Source: Puia sp963703355 (GTDB taxonomy: Bacteria; Bacteroidota; Bacteroidia; Chitinophagales; Chitinophagaceae). From it: a stretch of 64,000 bases of DNA. Shown here piece by piece: positions 34,026 to 42,933 of the stretch. Both the position numbers and the translations under genes were made by a program. Where the stretch lies: the NCBI GenBank assembly GCA_963703355.1, contig OY969813.1:3224001-3288000 (forward strand). The letters run 5' to 3'. Position 1 is the first letter of the stretch. Every line of letters starts with the position of its first letter. The notes beneath the pieces were generated by a model, which saw only the letters and a program-made list of their open reading frames with translations, was not told where the DNA came from and did no database searches.

Positions 34026-36530
34026 TTATTCTTCTGCTACCAAACTGTTTCTATAGTCAGATAAACTTATTACAGTATCATACAATCCCACTTCTTCACC
34101 TTCATGTTTATTTAGTCCAGTATAAACAAGGCTTGCATCTTCATATCGTTTAAATTTATATACTGCGTCATTCATCAATGCACTGTTGAAGACATCTAAG
34201 CTTACCAATAATTCAAAATCTTTCACATCCAACCCGGTTACTTTTTTAAATAGGCCCGGCTCGAGTTGCGTAATAATATCTTTTAAGCATCTCTCTCTGT
34301 AATCAGTGAGATACATAAAGACTGGAACGCGTGTGGCAAATTTGATGAGCTTCTCTTGTATTTGCTTCCTTTTATTTTTAAACTCTTTTTCATCATCGGT
34401 CAGTTCTTTTTTTTCTTTCGCTGTCAACGCTCGTTCATTTGCGGTCTTTTTAAGTTTTTTTACAGACTCAGACTTATTAATGATTGTTTCCAGATCTTGA
34501 TTTAAATTCCTAAAACCTTCAATGCTCATCAAAGCCCTCATAGCCGCTTCATTACTCATTAAACGTTGTAATGTATTATTATCGACATTTACAAGAAGAG
34601 CACTTTCCCAACGTTTTGCAAGTAAAGTGGCGGTAGTTCCACTCATTGCCATATCTAGAATCCCGGCTGCATCGACATTTTTCATTGAACTTCCATCATA
34701 AGCAAGTACGGGCAAAAAGTGAATAAATTCTTCTACTTTCTTTTCGGGATTAGATTCGGAAATGTTCAATCGACAACTATAGTCAGCTATTTGTTTTAAA
34801 GCTCTATCTGGAGCAAAATCAAAAACGTAACATTCCTGCTTGATGATTTCTTCCTTGTTAGGAGACTTGTTGTCTGGATTCCTGATCGTCCAGGGAGTTT
34901 GGACGCGAAATGCGGCTTGAAAATAAGTTTCAGGACTCGATGAGTTGCGAAGCATAAATATGCCGGTCCACGGTTTAACCGAAACACCAGTAGTTAATTT
35001 TCCGCATGAGAGGGTAATTGTTTTTGTCGTTAATGGATTGCTCATAGCATTCTCAACAGGATTCAAAGCATTCACGCCAATTCCGGCACTTGCGCCAGCT
35101 GCAACCACAATAGTATAGTCTTGATAGAAAGTGTTTTGTTTCTGTTCAATGAGGTTTTTCATTGCATGGCAAGACGAAACGGAAGGTAGAAACCAGAATG
35201 TATGAGACAGAACATTTAGTAAAGGTGTGTGCGAAAAAGGCAAAGGTGGTTTTTTTGCTCCTAACTTCAAATTATCAGTTGTCGTTTCTGAAAATGATCC
35301 ACGAATTAAATCTAACCATTTTTGTACTTCGTTTTGATATTTAAATTTCGCTTTTTTTCCTTCTCCGTCAGCGTAAAAAAATACGTTAAGGTCAAATTCA
35401 TTATACTCTCCTTTTAGCGCAATCTCTCGTATTGAATCGGGCAATTGATATGTTAGCAAAACCATTCGCGGTAATGAAGCATATGGATTTGGACTTCCTA
35501 TCCAATTTTCTTTTGCTCTTTGTTCATCAGAATAAGTCCAATTGAAAATTTGATCTTCTATAAACTCACCCGATGATATCGCTCTAAAAGGTGTTCCAGA
35601 TAGGTATAAGTAAGAGTTGGTTGTAATAGGCATTATACTTTCATCGAAATACTCTAAACCTTCACCAGCTGCAACTTGTAGTTCCTTTTTTTCTTCGCCT
35701 TCAAATAAATCTTTGGCGTTTTCACGCCAAGCACCGTAGTGATATTCGTCAAGAATCACGCAATCCCAATGGGTGGCGTGTACCCATTCATTTTTTGATT
35801 TTATGCCTCCTGCTTCATTTTTACCTAGGTAATCTTGAAACGATCCGAAACATACAAGAGGTTTATTTTTATCGGCATCTTTAAGATCAAGACCATTTTT
35901 AGAAACAAATTGCCATCGCTTGAAATCTAAATGATGTAATAAATCTTCTTCCCATGCACTTTGAACAGCAGGTTTAAACGTTAGTACCAATATTTTTGTC
36001 CACTTCATTCTAATTGCCAGTTGATAGCATGCAAATGTCTTTCCGAATCTCATCTTTGCGTTCCAGAGAAAGTGGGGTGTTTTCCCAGAGTTTTCTTTAT
36101 AGTAGTTTTGAAAATATTTAGAAGTTTTAGATACTGCTGCGAGTTGTTCGGGACGCATTTTAAAATCTAATGTTCGATTGTCATCATATTTACGTCCCGT
36201 TTTAATAGCGATGATAGCTAATTTAACGTCTTCAGGGTTGCATTTGAACCATTCGCCATCAATATTTTTTATTCCGCTCTTTTTTAGAAAACGATGCACA
36301 TCGAAATCGGTAAATGCGCTGCCATCATTTCTCATAGCCGATTCTTCTAAGACTATTTTATAACTTATCCGACTAGTTTTGAGCTGTTCCGCGATACGCT
36401 CCTTAGAATTTCGGGTCGTGTAACCGATTTTTAATAATCCGACGTGGCTTTGTACATCTGTGAGACTGTACGCGTAAATGATTGGATTCGCTTCAGTTCG
36501 AGGTGGGAATAATTTATTTATTGGATTCAT
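34026..36530 (-). CDS. GIY-YIG/T5orf172-like nuclease fused to SF2 helicase (restriction subunit)
   Basis: 834 residues. The N-terminal T5orf172/GIY-YIG-like domain (about 15-110) contains IIYAYSL, GLLKIGYTTRNSKERIAEQLKT, FDVHRFL and GEWF. An SF2 helicase core follows, with Walker A AKMRFGKT (158-165), LVLTFKPAV, Walker B as DEYH (261-264) instead of DEAH, motif III YLYLSGTPFRA and a motif VI-like QAAFRVQTPW. The C-terminus has a charged coiled segment. It is the last gene of a three-gene operon and overlaps the methyltransferase by 17 nt. The logical role is ATP-driven restriction of unmethylated DNA. Confidence 0.85.
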   Translation of the reverse strand: MNPINKLFPPRTEANPIIYAYSLTDVQSHVGLLKIGYTTRNSKERIAEQLKTSRISYKIVLEESAMRNDGSAFTDFDVHRFLKKSGIKNIDGEWFKCNPEDVKLAIIAIKTGRKYDDNRTLDFKMRPEQLAAVSKTSKYFQNYYKENSGKTPHFLWNAKMRFGKTFACYQLAIRMKWTKILVLTFKPAVQSAWEEDLLHHLDFKRWQFVSKNGLDLKDADKNKPLVCFGSFQDYLGKNEAGGIKSKNEWVHATHWDCVILDEYHYGAWRENAKDLFEGEEKKELQVAAGEGLEYFDESIMPITTNSYLYLSGTPFRAISSGEFIEDQIFNWTYSDEQRAKENWIGSPNPYASLPRMVLLTYQLPDSIREIALKGEYNEFDLNVFFYADGEGKKAKFKYQNEVQKWLDLIRGSFSETTTDNLKLGAKKPPLPFSHTPLLNVLSHTFWFLPSVSSCHAMKNLIEQKQNTFYQDYTIVVAAGASAGIGVNALNPVENAMSNPLTTKTITLSCGKLTTGVSVKPWTGIFMLRNSSSPETYFQAAFRVQTPWTIRNPDNKSPNKEEIIKQECYVFDFAPDRALKQIADYSCRLNISESNPEKKVEEFIHFLPVLAYDGSSMKNVDAAGILDMAMSGTTATLLAKRWESALLVNVDNNTLQRLMSNEAAMRALMSIEGFRNLNQDLETIINKSESVKKLKKTANERALTAKEKKELTDDEKEFKNKRKQIQEKLIKFATRVPVFMYLTDYRERCLKDIITQLEPGLFKKVTGLDVKDFELLVSLDVFNSALMNDAVYKFKRYEDASLVYTGLNKHEGEEVGLYDTVISLSDYRNSLVAEE

Positions 36531-38025
36531 TTTCCATGGGTCTAACTAATGAATCAATAAATGCAATTTCTTCCTTATTTAAATTATAGCGTTCATACAA
36601 AGACTGATCAGGCCATTTTTCTGACATGTTAAGCGCCGGAACAAAAAGGAATTTATCTTTAAATATATCCTGGGAGAAAGATAATTGTGCTACCAAAAAC
36701 CTTACAAATTTAGTCTTTAGGAAATCCGCCATATTTTTCGCGTGCAGTTTGTTTTTATATGCTCCAACTACGAGGTATGTTTCTGTACAAATTGTACCTG
36801 GAGGGAGTATGTCGATTATTGAAAATACGCGACGTCTACCATGTTTATCAGGTTGACCACCGTGGTCGTAGGAGACTTTTGATGTTATAACCTTCCATTT
36901 GTCTATCATTTCATTGCCGACAAAAACATTTTTGCTTTCAAATGGCCCTTCTCCACCATTCCATCGGAGAGTTAAATCTCCTTTTTTAGAAGGCCTTACA
37001 AAAGTTCTTAGACCGAAAGGTTTTGCAGAAGATACCAGAGAGCTTAAATTGGGTTCGTTTTTTGCAGCTATTTTTTTGATGATTGGAACGGCTTTCCCAT
37101 ATCTAATAAAGGTGCTAAACTCATTTAAAGGACGACTTGAGTTTTGTTGTTTGCCTTTAACTATATTGATTACTTCACACGGTCCAGAATATTCTCGTTC
37201 CCATAGGAAATAACATACGCCGCCGGCAATATCTACACCTGGGAATACCTCGTTTGCGTCTGGATAATCCACAATTTTTTTAACTCTGCTGTCGTTTAAC
37301 ATATCCTCACGAAAGTCGCTAAGACCCTTACCGCCAGCAAACCAACGTGAAGGAATAATCATGGTAAGAAATCTGGGGTTCAATTTCTTTGCCTGTTCAA
37401 CAAATAAATTATATATGGGACCTGCACTTCTTCCAAATCCACCGTCACTTAATTGATAAGGAGGATTGCCAACTATAACATCGAATTTCATATTGCTGAA
37501 TATTTTTTCAGGTGCTTTGGTGTGAATAAAATGATAGGCGTATTTTTCCAATGTATCATCTCTGTCATATTCGCTTTGAGCTGCTCCACAAAAGGAACAT
37601 TTTTGATTTATAAAGAGGTGAGAACTACGGTCATACTTTACGTTTCCCTCTTCGGATTCGAAGTCATTGCAAACAGAGTATTTTCCATTAGCTGTTTTTG
37701 AACAATACAAACTTCTTCTTGATAGTAATGAAGTGAGTTCTGTTATTGCAATACCAAAGATTTGTTTGCTATAAATGTGATTAATTCTGAGAATCTTATC
37801 AGGTATTTTTTTCTCTAATCCAATCATAAGGCGACTGGCAATTTCCCTTAGAAACACTCCAGATTTACTTACAGGATCGAGAAAAGTAGCGTTTGGATTG
37901 CTCCAGACATCTTTGGGTAGTAAGTCTAAAATTTCGTTAGCAATTCCCGGGGGTGTAAACACTTCATCGTTGCTGAGATTAGCTAAGCATGAAAGGACAT
38001 CCGGATTATAATTCGCTTGAATCAT
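36514..38025 (-). CDS. Eco57I-like DNA adenine methyltransferase, large subunit
   Basis: 503 residues. Motif X-like DEVFTPPGIANEILDLL is near 20-36. A degenerate SAM motif I reads FLDPVSKSGVFLREI (50-58; normally DPACGSGxF). The catalytic motif IV NPPYQLSDGGFG is at 187-190. A Cys cluster (C109, C119, C143, C146) suggests a zinc site. The second half is a probable target-recognition domain with IIPSRWFAGGKGL. The gene overlaps both neighbours (20 nt upstream, 17 nt downstream). The altered motif I suggests that the small subunit supplies the SAM-binding motif. Confidence 0.85.
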   Translation of the reverse strand: MIQANYNPDVLSCLANLSNDEVFTPPGIANEILDLLPKDVWSNPNATFLDPVSKSGVFLREIASRLMIGLEKKIPDKILRINHIYSKQIFGIAITELTSLLSRRSLYCSKTANGKYSVCNDFESEEGNVKYDRSSHLFINQKCSFCGAAQSEYDRDDTLEKYAYHFIHTKAPEKIFSNMKFDVIVGNPPYQLSDGGFGRSAGPIYNLFVEQAKKLNPRFLTMIIPSRWFAGGKGLSDFREDMLNDSRVKKIVDYPDANEVFPGVDIAGGVCYFLWEREYSGPCEVINIVKGKQQNSSRPLNEFSTFIRYGKAVPIIKKIAAKNEPNLSSLVSSAKPFGLRTFVRPSKKGDLTLRWNGGEGPFESKNVFVGNEMIDKWKVITSKVSYDHGGQPDKHGRRRVFSIIDILPPGTICTETYLVVGAYKNKLHAKNMADFLKTKFVRFLVAQLSFSQDIFKDKFLFVPALNMSEKWPDQSLYERYNLNKEEIAFIDSLVRPMENESNK

Positions 38026-38689
38026 GCTGGCCTAATTTTAAGAAGTGAACTAATGGATAATCTCCAACTGGAGTGGGAATAAATGCCTTTTCACCAAGAT
38101 CTGAAAATAACGAATCTTCGCTAGGACTATTAGCCATTAGATTTTCCATTGTATAATCCCTTCTTTTTATCAAGCTTCCATTAACCCCTGACCATTCTGA
38201 AAAAATCAAGGGTGCGCTCTTAGAAGGTGTACGAAGACTTAAAGCATCACCCCATAAAATATTTCTCTCCAAAATGAATTTGGCAGAATCTAAACATTCG
38301 GTTTTGAATTTATTCTTAAAAATACTGAGATAATAGCCCGCATAAATTTTTAATAGCCGAAATCTACACGTCTCAACGTTGTCTTTTAAGATCTCAACTC
38401 CGTAGATGCTTGACAATGCCAAAATAGAATAGCGCTCGAAGTCAAGTTGATTTTTTGAGTATCGTTTTTTTACTATTTCAAGCTTTCGTATCAGGATCTC
38501 TGCTAGAAAATTTCCCACGCCGCATGCTGGCTCCAAAAATCTGGAATCGATTCTTTCGGTTTCTTGCTTGACGAGATCAAGCATAGAATTCACTTCATTT
38601 TGCGGTGTAAATACTTCACCATGATCAATTACCCTTTTTTTGGATTTAACCTGCTTGAAATCAATCATTTGAGCAATATCATCCGCCAT
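38006..38689 (-). CDS. DNA methyltransferase small subunit (motif I only)
   Basis: 227 residues. It carries HGEVFTPQNEVNSMLDLV (motif X-like) and an intact SAM motif I, SRFLEPACGVGNFLAEIL (53-61), then YGVEILKDN and ILWGDALSL. No NPPY catalytic motif is present. The segment LIFSEWSGVNGSLIKRRDYTMENLM is a helical linker. Together with the large subunit it would form one complete methyltransferase. It is the first gene of the operon, 140 nt from the divergent DUF5655 gene. I recall similar small 'subunit M' genes next to Eco57I-like genes in other phyla. Confidence 0.82.
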   Translation of the reverse strand: MADDIAQMIDFKQVKSKKRVIDHGEVFTPQNEVNSMLDLVKQETERIDSRFLEPACGVGNFLAEILIRKLEIVKKRYSKNQLDFERYSILALSSIYGVEILKDNVETCRFRLLKIYAGYYLSIFKNKFKTECLDSAKFILERNILWGDALSLRTPSKSAPLIFSEWSGVNGSLIKRRDYTMENLMANSPSEDSLFSDLGEKAFIPTPVGDYPLVHFLKLGQHDSSEL

Positions 38690-38829
38690 ATTTCCCGCAA
38701 ATTATTAGTAGCTAAGTTATGTGTAAAATTAATAGATACCTTAAACCTTTCGATATGTAAACCACTATAAAATAGGCAAAATACATTTGAGTCATTATCA
38801 AAAATTCCGTATAACTTGATAGTTATATT

Positions 38830-39771
38830 ATGGCAATATTTGAAATCAGTAATGGCGTGGCGAAGCTCGTTCGTTTAGGTGAATTCAAGCTCGAAAAGGA
38901 TTTGCAAAAGTTGGTAGAGGGCAACATCGAAGTGATATTTAACTGTAAGTTTATCGCGTCGGAGTTTTCTACGGGGAGCTTACATTCAGGTAGAATCGAT
39001 ACACTAGCAATTTCGGAAGACCAAAACCCTGTTATAATTGAATATAAAAAGGTGGCTTCTTCTGACCTTATTAATCAAAGCCTTTATTATTTGCATTGGA
39101 TTAGAGATCATAAAGGGGATTTTGAAATTGCAGCGAATAAGGTTTTAGGAAAGAATGTCGAAGTTGATTGGTCTGACATTCGTGTAATCTGCCTTGCGCC
39201 GGAGTATAAAAAATTTGATTTGCATGCGGTTCAAGTAATGGGAGCAAATATTGAACTGTGGCAATACAAGCTATATGAAAATGGAACTTTTAATATCGAG
39301 GAAGTATACAAACGTACAATTTCAATTTCACACATTGATTCCGAGAACACTGCAGCCAAAAATCCTGTTATGGTAGAAGCGGGAAGGAAGGCAGCGTTAA
39401 CGAGAAAAAACGCCACTTATTCTATTAATGAGCATATGGATGCATTAGATTCAGATATGCATGAGCTTTTTGAGAAGGTTCGAGATTATATAGTTTCGTT
39501 AGATAGTTCAATAGAAGAGACCCCAAAAAAATTTTACATAGCCTATAAAACAAGTAAAAATTTTGTGTGCCTACAAACGTATAAAAAGAAGCTAACTCTT
39601 TATCTAAAATTGAACCCAGAAGAAATACAACCTCTTCCAAAGCAGGGACGCAATGTAAGTGAAATCGGACACTATGGAACAGGAGATTTCGAACTGGTGC
39701 TTAAAGATGATGTGGATTTTGAAGAAACGAAAAACTACATAAACGAAGCGTATAAGAATATAGGTGGCTAA
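38830..39771 (+). CDS. NucS/PD-(D/E)XK nuclease-like protein with C-terminal DUF5655
   Basis: 313 residues. The N-terminal domain is of PD-(D/E)XK type: SGRIDTLAISEDQNPVIIEYKK contains Asp57 and Glu71-x-Lys73, similar to NucS-like/DUF91 nucleases. The C-terminal 110 residues (HELFEKVRDYIVSLDSSIEETPKKFYIAYKTSKNFVCLQTYKKKLTLYL) correspond to DUF5655. Proteins with this layout occur in defence neighbourhoods. It is divergent from the methyltransferase operon and shares its upstream region. Confidence 0.82.
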   Translation: MAIFEISNGVAKLVRLGEFKLEKDLQKLVEGNIEVIFNCKFIASEFSTGSLHSGRIDTLAISEDQNPVIIEYKKVASSDLINQSLYYLHWIRDHKGDFEIAANKVLGKNVEVDWSDIRVICLAPEYKKFDLHAVQVMGANIELWQYKLYENGTFNIEEVYKRTISISHIDSENTAAKNPVMVEAGRKAALTRKNATYSINEHMDALDSDMHELFEKVRDYIVSLDSSIEETPKKFYIAYKTSKNFVCLQTYKKKLTLYLKLNPEEIQPLPKQGRNVSEIGHYGTGDFELVLKDDVDFEETKNYINEAYKNIGG

Positions 39772-39784
39772 TACTTTTTAGACT

Positions 39785-40024
39785 TTAAACCGGTTCTTGC
39801 GGTAAAAACTCTCTCGGCGAACAACCTAATACTTTCGCGATTGCATTCAGGTGATTAACGTTGTATTTGGCCCTGTATTTTGAACTCTCAACATTACCGA
39901 TAAAACCTTCTGAAAAATCCAGCAAACGGGCAAGCTCAGCCTGTGAAATCTTCAATTTTATCCGTTTTTGACGGACTTTATCAATGTTATATTGCTCGAT
40001 TTTGCTGGTGGACGGCTTTGCCAT
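39785..40024 (-). CDS. Small XRE-family regulator (possible R-M controller protein)
   Basis: 79 residues, a single Cro/C1-type HTH (RIKLKISQAELARLLDFSEGFIGNVESSKYRAKYNVNHLNAIAKVLGCSPREFL). The size is typical of C-proteins that time the expression of restriction enzymes. It lies next to the R-M block and is divergent from a lipoprotein gene. Two palindromes stand directly upstream of its start codon. Confidence 0.85.
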   Translation of the reverse strand: MAKPSTSKIEQYNIDKVRQKRIKLKISQAELARLLDFSEGFIGNVESSKYRAKYNVNHLNAIAKVLGCSPREFLPQEPV

Positions 40025-40027
40025 GAT

Positions 40028-40090
40028 ACTTACTCAGGTGTAAGTACGGTTTTAGGTATAAAATCAGCGCACATACCTGTGTGAGTATGT
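40028..40090. promoter_or_regulatory. Two palindromic operators upstream of the XRE regulator
   Basis: ACTTAC-tcaggt-GTAAGT (40028-40045) and ACATAC-ctgtgtga-GTATGT (40071-40090) share the pieces TACTCA and AGGT. They lie between the divergent XRE gene and the lipoprotein gene, as expected for autoregulation. Confidence 0.55.
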
Positions 40091-40138
40091 GATTTTTATG
40101 AGTATTTTGAGGGGGATAACAAACCCAAATAAACCACC

Positions 40139-40813
40139 ATGAAAATTGTAAAAACAGGGCTCTTCAACTCGATTACAAATCGGCTTTACGCAAAATCCAG
40201 TGAGATCTGTCTTATAGTGCTTATTATAATAACCATGATCTCTTGTGATAACACTCAAACGAACGATTCAACACAAGGCGGCAAGATTGAAAGAAATAAC
40301 TATACCATCGAGCCCATTAAAGCAAATAGATTTTATGTACTGTATTCTTCGCTTGATGACAATAAGCTGCCAAGAAATATTGAATATCTGCTAAACGGCA
40401 CCATCCAAAATAACACGGGTAACACATATGCAAAAGGATATTTGACAATGCAATTGTCTCTCATCCTCGAAAACGGAAAGACGATTGAAGAAAAGGATAT
40501 GCAAAATGCATTAGCAAGCAATCTACCTGGATTTCAAACATTCAGAGATTGGAAGCCAAATGAAAAGATAGATATAAAAGAATTGTACTCTATTTCCATT
40601 CCCGTAGAATATGCTGGTTATCCTGTTAAGGATGTAGTTATTGAGTATGTTCTTGATGCGGAAGATCAGATTAACCAAACTCACGAAAAGAATGTCATTC
40701 AAACCGAAAGCGCCGTTGAAAGTTGGAAACAGGCGGTAGCAAATGTCAAGGCAAATAACGTTGAAGTAAGCGACGATGATTTCCCCAGGAAAATAATAGA
40801 ACGAAGCCGCTAA
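40139..40813 (+). CDS. Putative lipoprotein
   Basis: 224 residues. The N-terminal region has a hydrophobic stretch ICLIVLIIITMISC ending in a lipobox-like Cys near residue 36, then a low-complexity polar linker. The middle (YLLNGTIQNNTGNTYAKGYLTMQLSLILENGKTIEE) reads like an FxLyD/DUF-type beta domain used for extracellular interaction, but I cannot name it with certainty. It is divergent from the XRE regulator with the shared operators. Confidence 0.6.
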   Translation: MKIVKTGLFNSITNRLYAKSSEICLIVLIIITMISCDNTQTNDSTQGGKIERNNYTIEPIKANRFYVLYSSLDDNKLPRNIEYLLNGTIQNNTGNTYAKGYLTMQLSLILENGKTIEEKDMQNALASNLPGFQTFRDWKPNEKIDIKELYSISIPVEYAGYPVKDVVIEYVLDAEDQINQTHEKNVIQTESAVESWKQAVANVKANNVEVSDDDFPRKIIERSR

Positions 40814-40930
40814 TGTCTAAAATTACTTTTCACTTTCGAGTATGGATATCTAAAACAACTCGTCAGGCCGACTTTCAACTTTAGGTAGTAGATACAATTT
40901 TAATTTCTTTATGTTTTCTGGCCAGGTATA

Positions 40931-41345
40931 CTACTCAAGAATAGCTTGGGATAGGTTGTCAGTATTCTTTATTGTTTGAAGTGGAATAAGAAATACATTT
41001 TTGGGGTTATCGGCTTCACCACCAATACCAAGCGCGATGTAAATAAGGCATTGCTAATCGAATTCCAAAATTATCATAGATCCTTCTTTTTTGGATTTCA
41101 ACCCAAGGATACTCACTTGCTTTTAGTTGCTCCTTCCATTTGCATTCAACAGCAAAAAAAGATCTTCGTCCTAAGCCTTGATGTTTGAATACGAGATCTG
41201 GATTTTTACTCGACGCTGGTCGACGATTTCCGACATGTTTATCCCCACGCCATTCCTGCAATGGAAACAACTCTTCTGGAAATCGGTTTACCACCCATTG
41301 CTCAAACTTATAGCCCTTAATTTCATTGATGGAGGGATTCATCAT
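40931..41345 (-). pseudogene. PD-(D/E)XK nuclease-like gene with a frameshift
   Basis: The N-terminal 98 residues are in frame from 41345, with Glu15, PDL (Asp50) and VECKWK (Glu67, Lys69), a PD-(D/E)XK core. After YDNFGI the frame is lost near 41050, and a shifted frame then reads IYIALGIGGEADNPKNVFLIPLQ up to a TAG at 40931-40933. That is the expected C-terminal strand and loop of the same family. A single-base change restores the frame, so the gene is probably broken (or carries a sequencing error). Confidence 0.65.
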
Positions 41346-41584
41346 AAGGCTTTTAACGACGAAAACTTGGTTGAAATTGCTCTATAAGTACTAAAATTGG
41401 CGTAAAGATTAAGTACTGTCATACGGAACGGTAAAATAGGGCTTCACTAGTGTCAGGATCTTCCTAAAATCGACGATCTTTAATGGGTTGATAAATTCCT
41501 CGGAACAGTTGATGGTTTGAAATTAGCGCATACCGGAAGGTAAGTAAACCTCCAGATGCAATTAAGCAATTCTAACTTCATTTC

Positions 41585-42205
41585 ATGAACAATTTCTTTA
41601 AGAAATACTTCAGCAAGCCAAAGGAGAAGAAGATTGCAATAATCCATTGTGATGATCATTCACTTTTTAGGTATGGCGTAAGAACTGCTCTTTTAAAGTA
41701 CACGGATATCGAGATTATTGGTGAATCTGGGAACGGCATGGAACTTTTGAAATTGCTTGAGACGAAGGTTCCTGATATTTTAATTCTAAATATTCAAATG
41801 CCTGTAATGGATGGCATAGTAACATTGCCAAAAATTCGAGAAAAGTATCCTGAATTAAGAGTTATCGTTTTGTCAATGCACAATAGTCAGGAAGTAATTA
41901 CAAAGATGATGCAGCTAGGCGCAAATTCTTATTTAACAAAAAATACGGAGGGCGAAGTAATTTATCGGGCGATAAAATGTGTATACGAATTTGACTATTA
42001 TTACAGCGAAAGTATTGAACAGGCGTACTTAGGTTCAAGTTTGGAATTTGATAGGATCGGTCGCAAATACAGCGAAAAGGAATTGAAGTTAATAGAGCTA
42101 ATAAAGGGAAATAAGTCTAAAAGAGAGATGGCGGAAATATTAGATATTAGTGAATCCACTGTTTCAGTAATTGCTGGAAGAATAAGCAGGAATAGATTGA
42201 AATGA
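41585..42205 (+). CDS. NarL/FixJ-type response regulator with altered receiver
   Basis: 206 residues. The receiver domain (17-135) has the acidic pocket Asp23-Asp24, VLSMH with the conserved Ser and Lys in YLTKNT, but the phospho-acceptor Asp is replaced by Asn69 (DILILNIQMPVMDG). The C-terminal LuxR-type HTH (YSEKELKLIELIKGNKSKREMAEILDISESTVSVIAGRI) is present. No histidine kinase is near. It probably acts without phosphorylation. It is separate from its neighbours. Confidence 0.85.
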   Translation: MNNFFKKYFSKPKEKKIAIIHCDDHSLFRYGVRTALLKYTDIEIIGESGNGMELLKLLETKVPDILILNIQMPVMDGIVTLPKIREKYPELRVIVLSMHNSQEVITKMMQLGANSYLTKNTEGEVIYRAIKCVYEFDYYYSESIEQAYLGSSLEFDRIGRKYSEKELKLIELIKGNKSKREMAEILDISESTVSVIAGRISRNRLK

Positions 42206-42423
42206 GGATATACAATAGTTTTTTAGCAATTTAATAGAGATTTAAAGGAGTTCGTGGCTAACTGTTATACTCCAATAACCCCTCTCTTTCTTATATACCG
42301 GCATTTATTTAGAGATAATTAATCCGGACTAAAACGTCTGTCTTAAAAGGAATATCTGGTAATAAGCTGGTATTCAATGATATAGGATTAAGTATTACGT
42401 AACAAAGGAAGTTTATTAAATTT

Positions 42424-42462
42424 GTAAAATACTTTACGAAATCGGTAAAGTTTTATACTTTA
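42424..42462. promoter_or_regulatory. Inverted repeats before the GNAT/XRE pair
   Basis: GTAAA-atac-TTTAC (42424-42437) and TAAAGT-tttat-ACTTTA (42446-42462) lie directly before the ATG at 42466. This is a likely operator for autoregulation by the XRE antitoxin-like product. Confidence 0.5.
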
Positions 42463-42465
42463 GTA

Positions 42466-42933
42466 ATGGAAATCACGGAGATTAAGACTGGCATTAAGAA
42501 GGAGGTAGAAATAGCCACACTTAGAGAGAATGATATTAAACGACTGCCCAAATCAAGATATTCTTTTGATTGGTCAAAAGTCGATAAAAGCGCCACAATT
42601 TTTATACTCAGTGAGGTGGGAAGTGTAGATATCTTAGGAGCTATAGCTATTATGAAATTTCCAGATGAATTCCGTTATGAAATCAAATTATTGGCAGTTT
42701 CAAGAGAGAATGTTGGCAGAAAGAAAATATATGAGCGAATTGCGGGTTGTCTAGTGGCTTATGCATGTAAAGAATGCTTAAAAGAGAATGGAGATTTGGC
42801 CTGTGTTTCTCTCGTTCCTAAGACAAAGTTAAAGGCACACTATATTAATAAATATGGAATGGAAGATGCCGGCTGGCAGATTTATTTGGCGGATCTAGCA
42901 TTGTTGAAAATTATTAATACTTATTATTTATGA
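42466..42933 (+). CDS. GNAT-like protein, probable toxin of a toxin-antitoxin pair
   Basis: 155 residues. Patterns such as LGAIAIMKFPDEFRYEIKLLAVSRENVGRKKIYERIAGCLVAYACKECLKENGDLACVSLVPKTKLKAHYINKYGM fit a divergent GNAT acetyltransferase fold (a beta strand, a VG..K-type pyrophosphate loop and the C-terminal Y/KYGM strand). It overlaps the following HTH gene by 4 nt. Gene order toxin-then-antitoxin is HigBA-like. The function is inferred from size, pairing and position beside attR. Confidence 0.6.
   Translation: MEITEIKTGIKKEVEIATLRENDIKRLPKSRYSFDWSKVDKSATIFILSEVGSVDILGAIAIMKFPDEFRYEIKLLAVSRENVGRKKIYERIAGCLVAYACKECLKENGDLACVSLVPKTKLKAHYINKYGMEDAGWQIYLADLALLKIINTYYL

Noticed and set aside
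40976..41188. Plus-strand ORF over the nuclease pseudogene
   Set aside because: Shadow of the minus-strand PD-(D/E)XK gene, which has clear catalytic residues.
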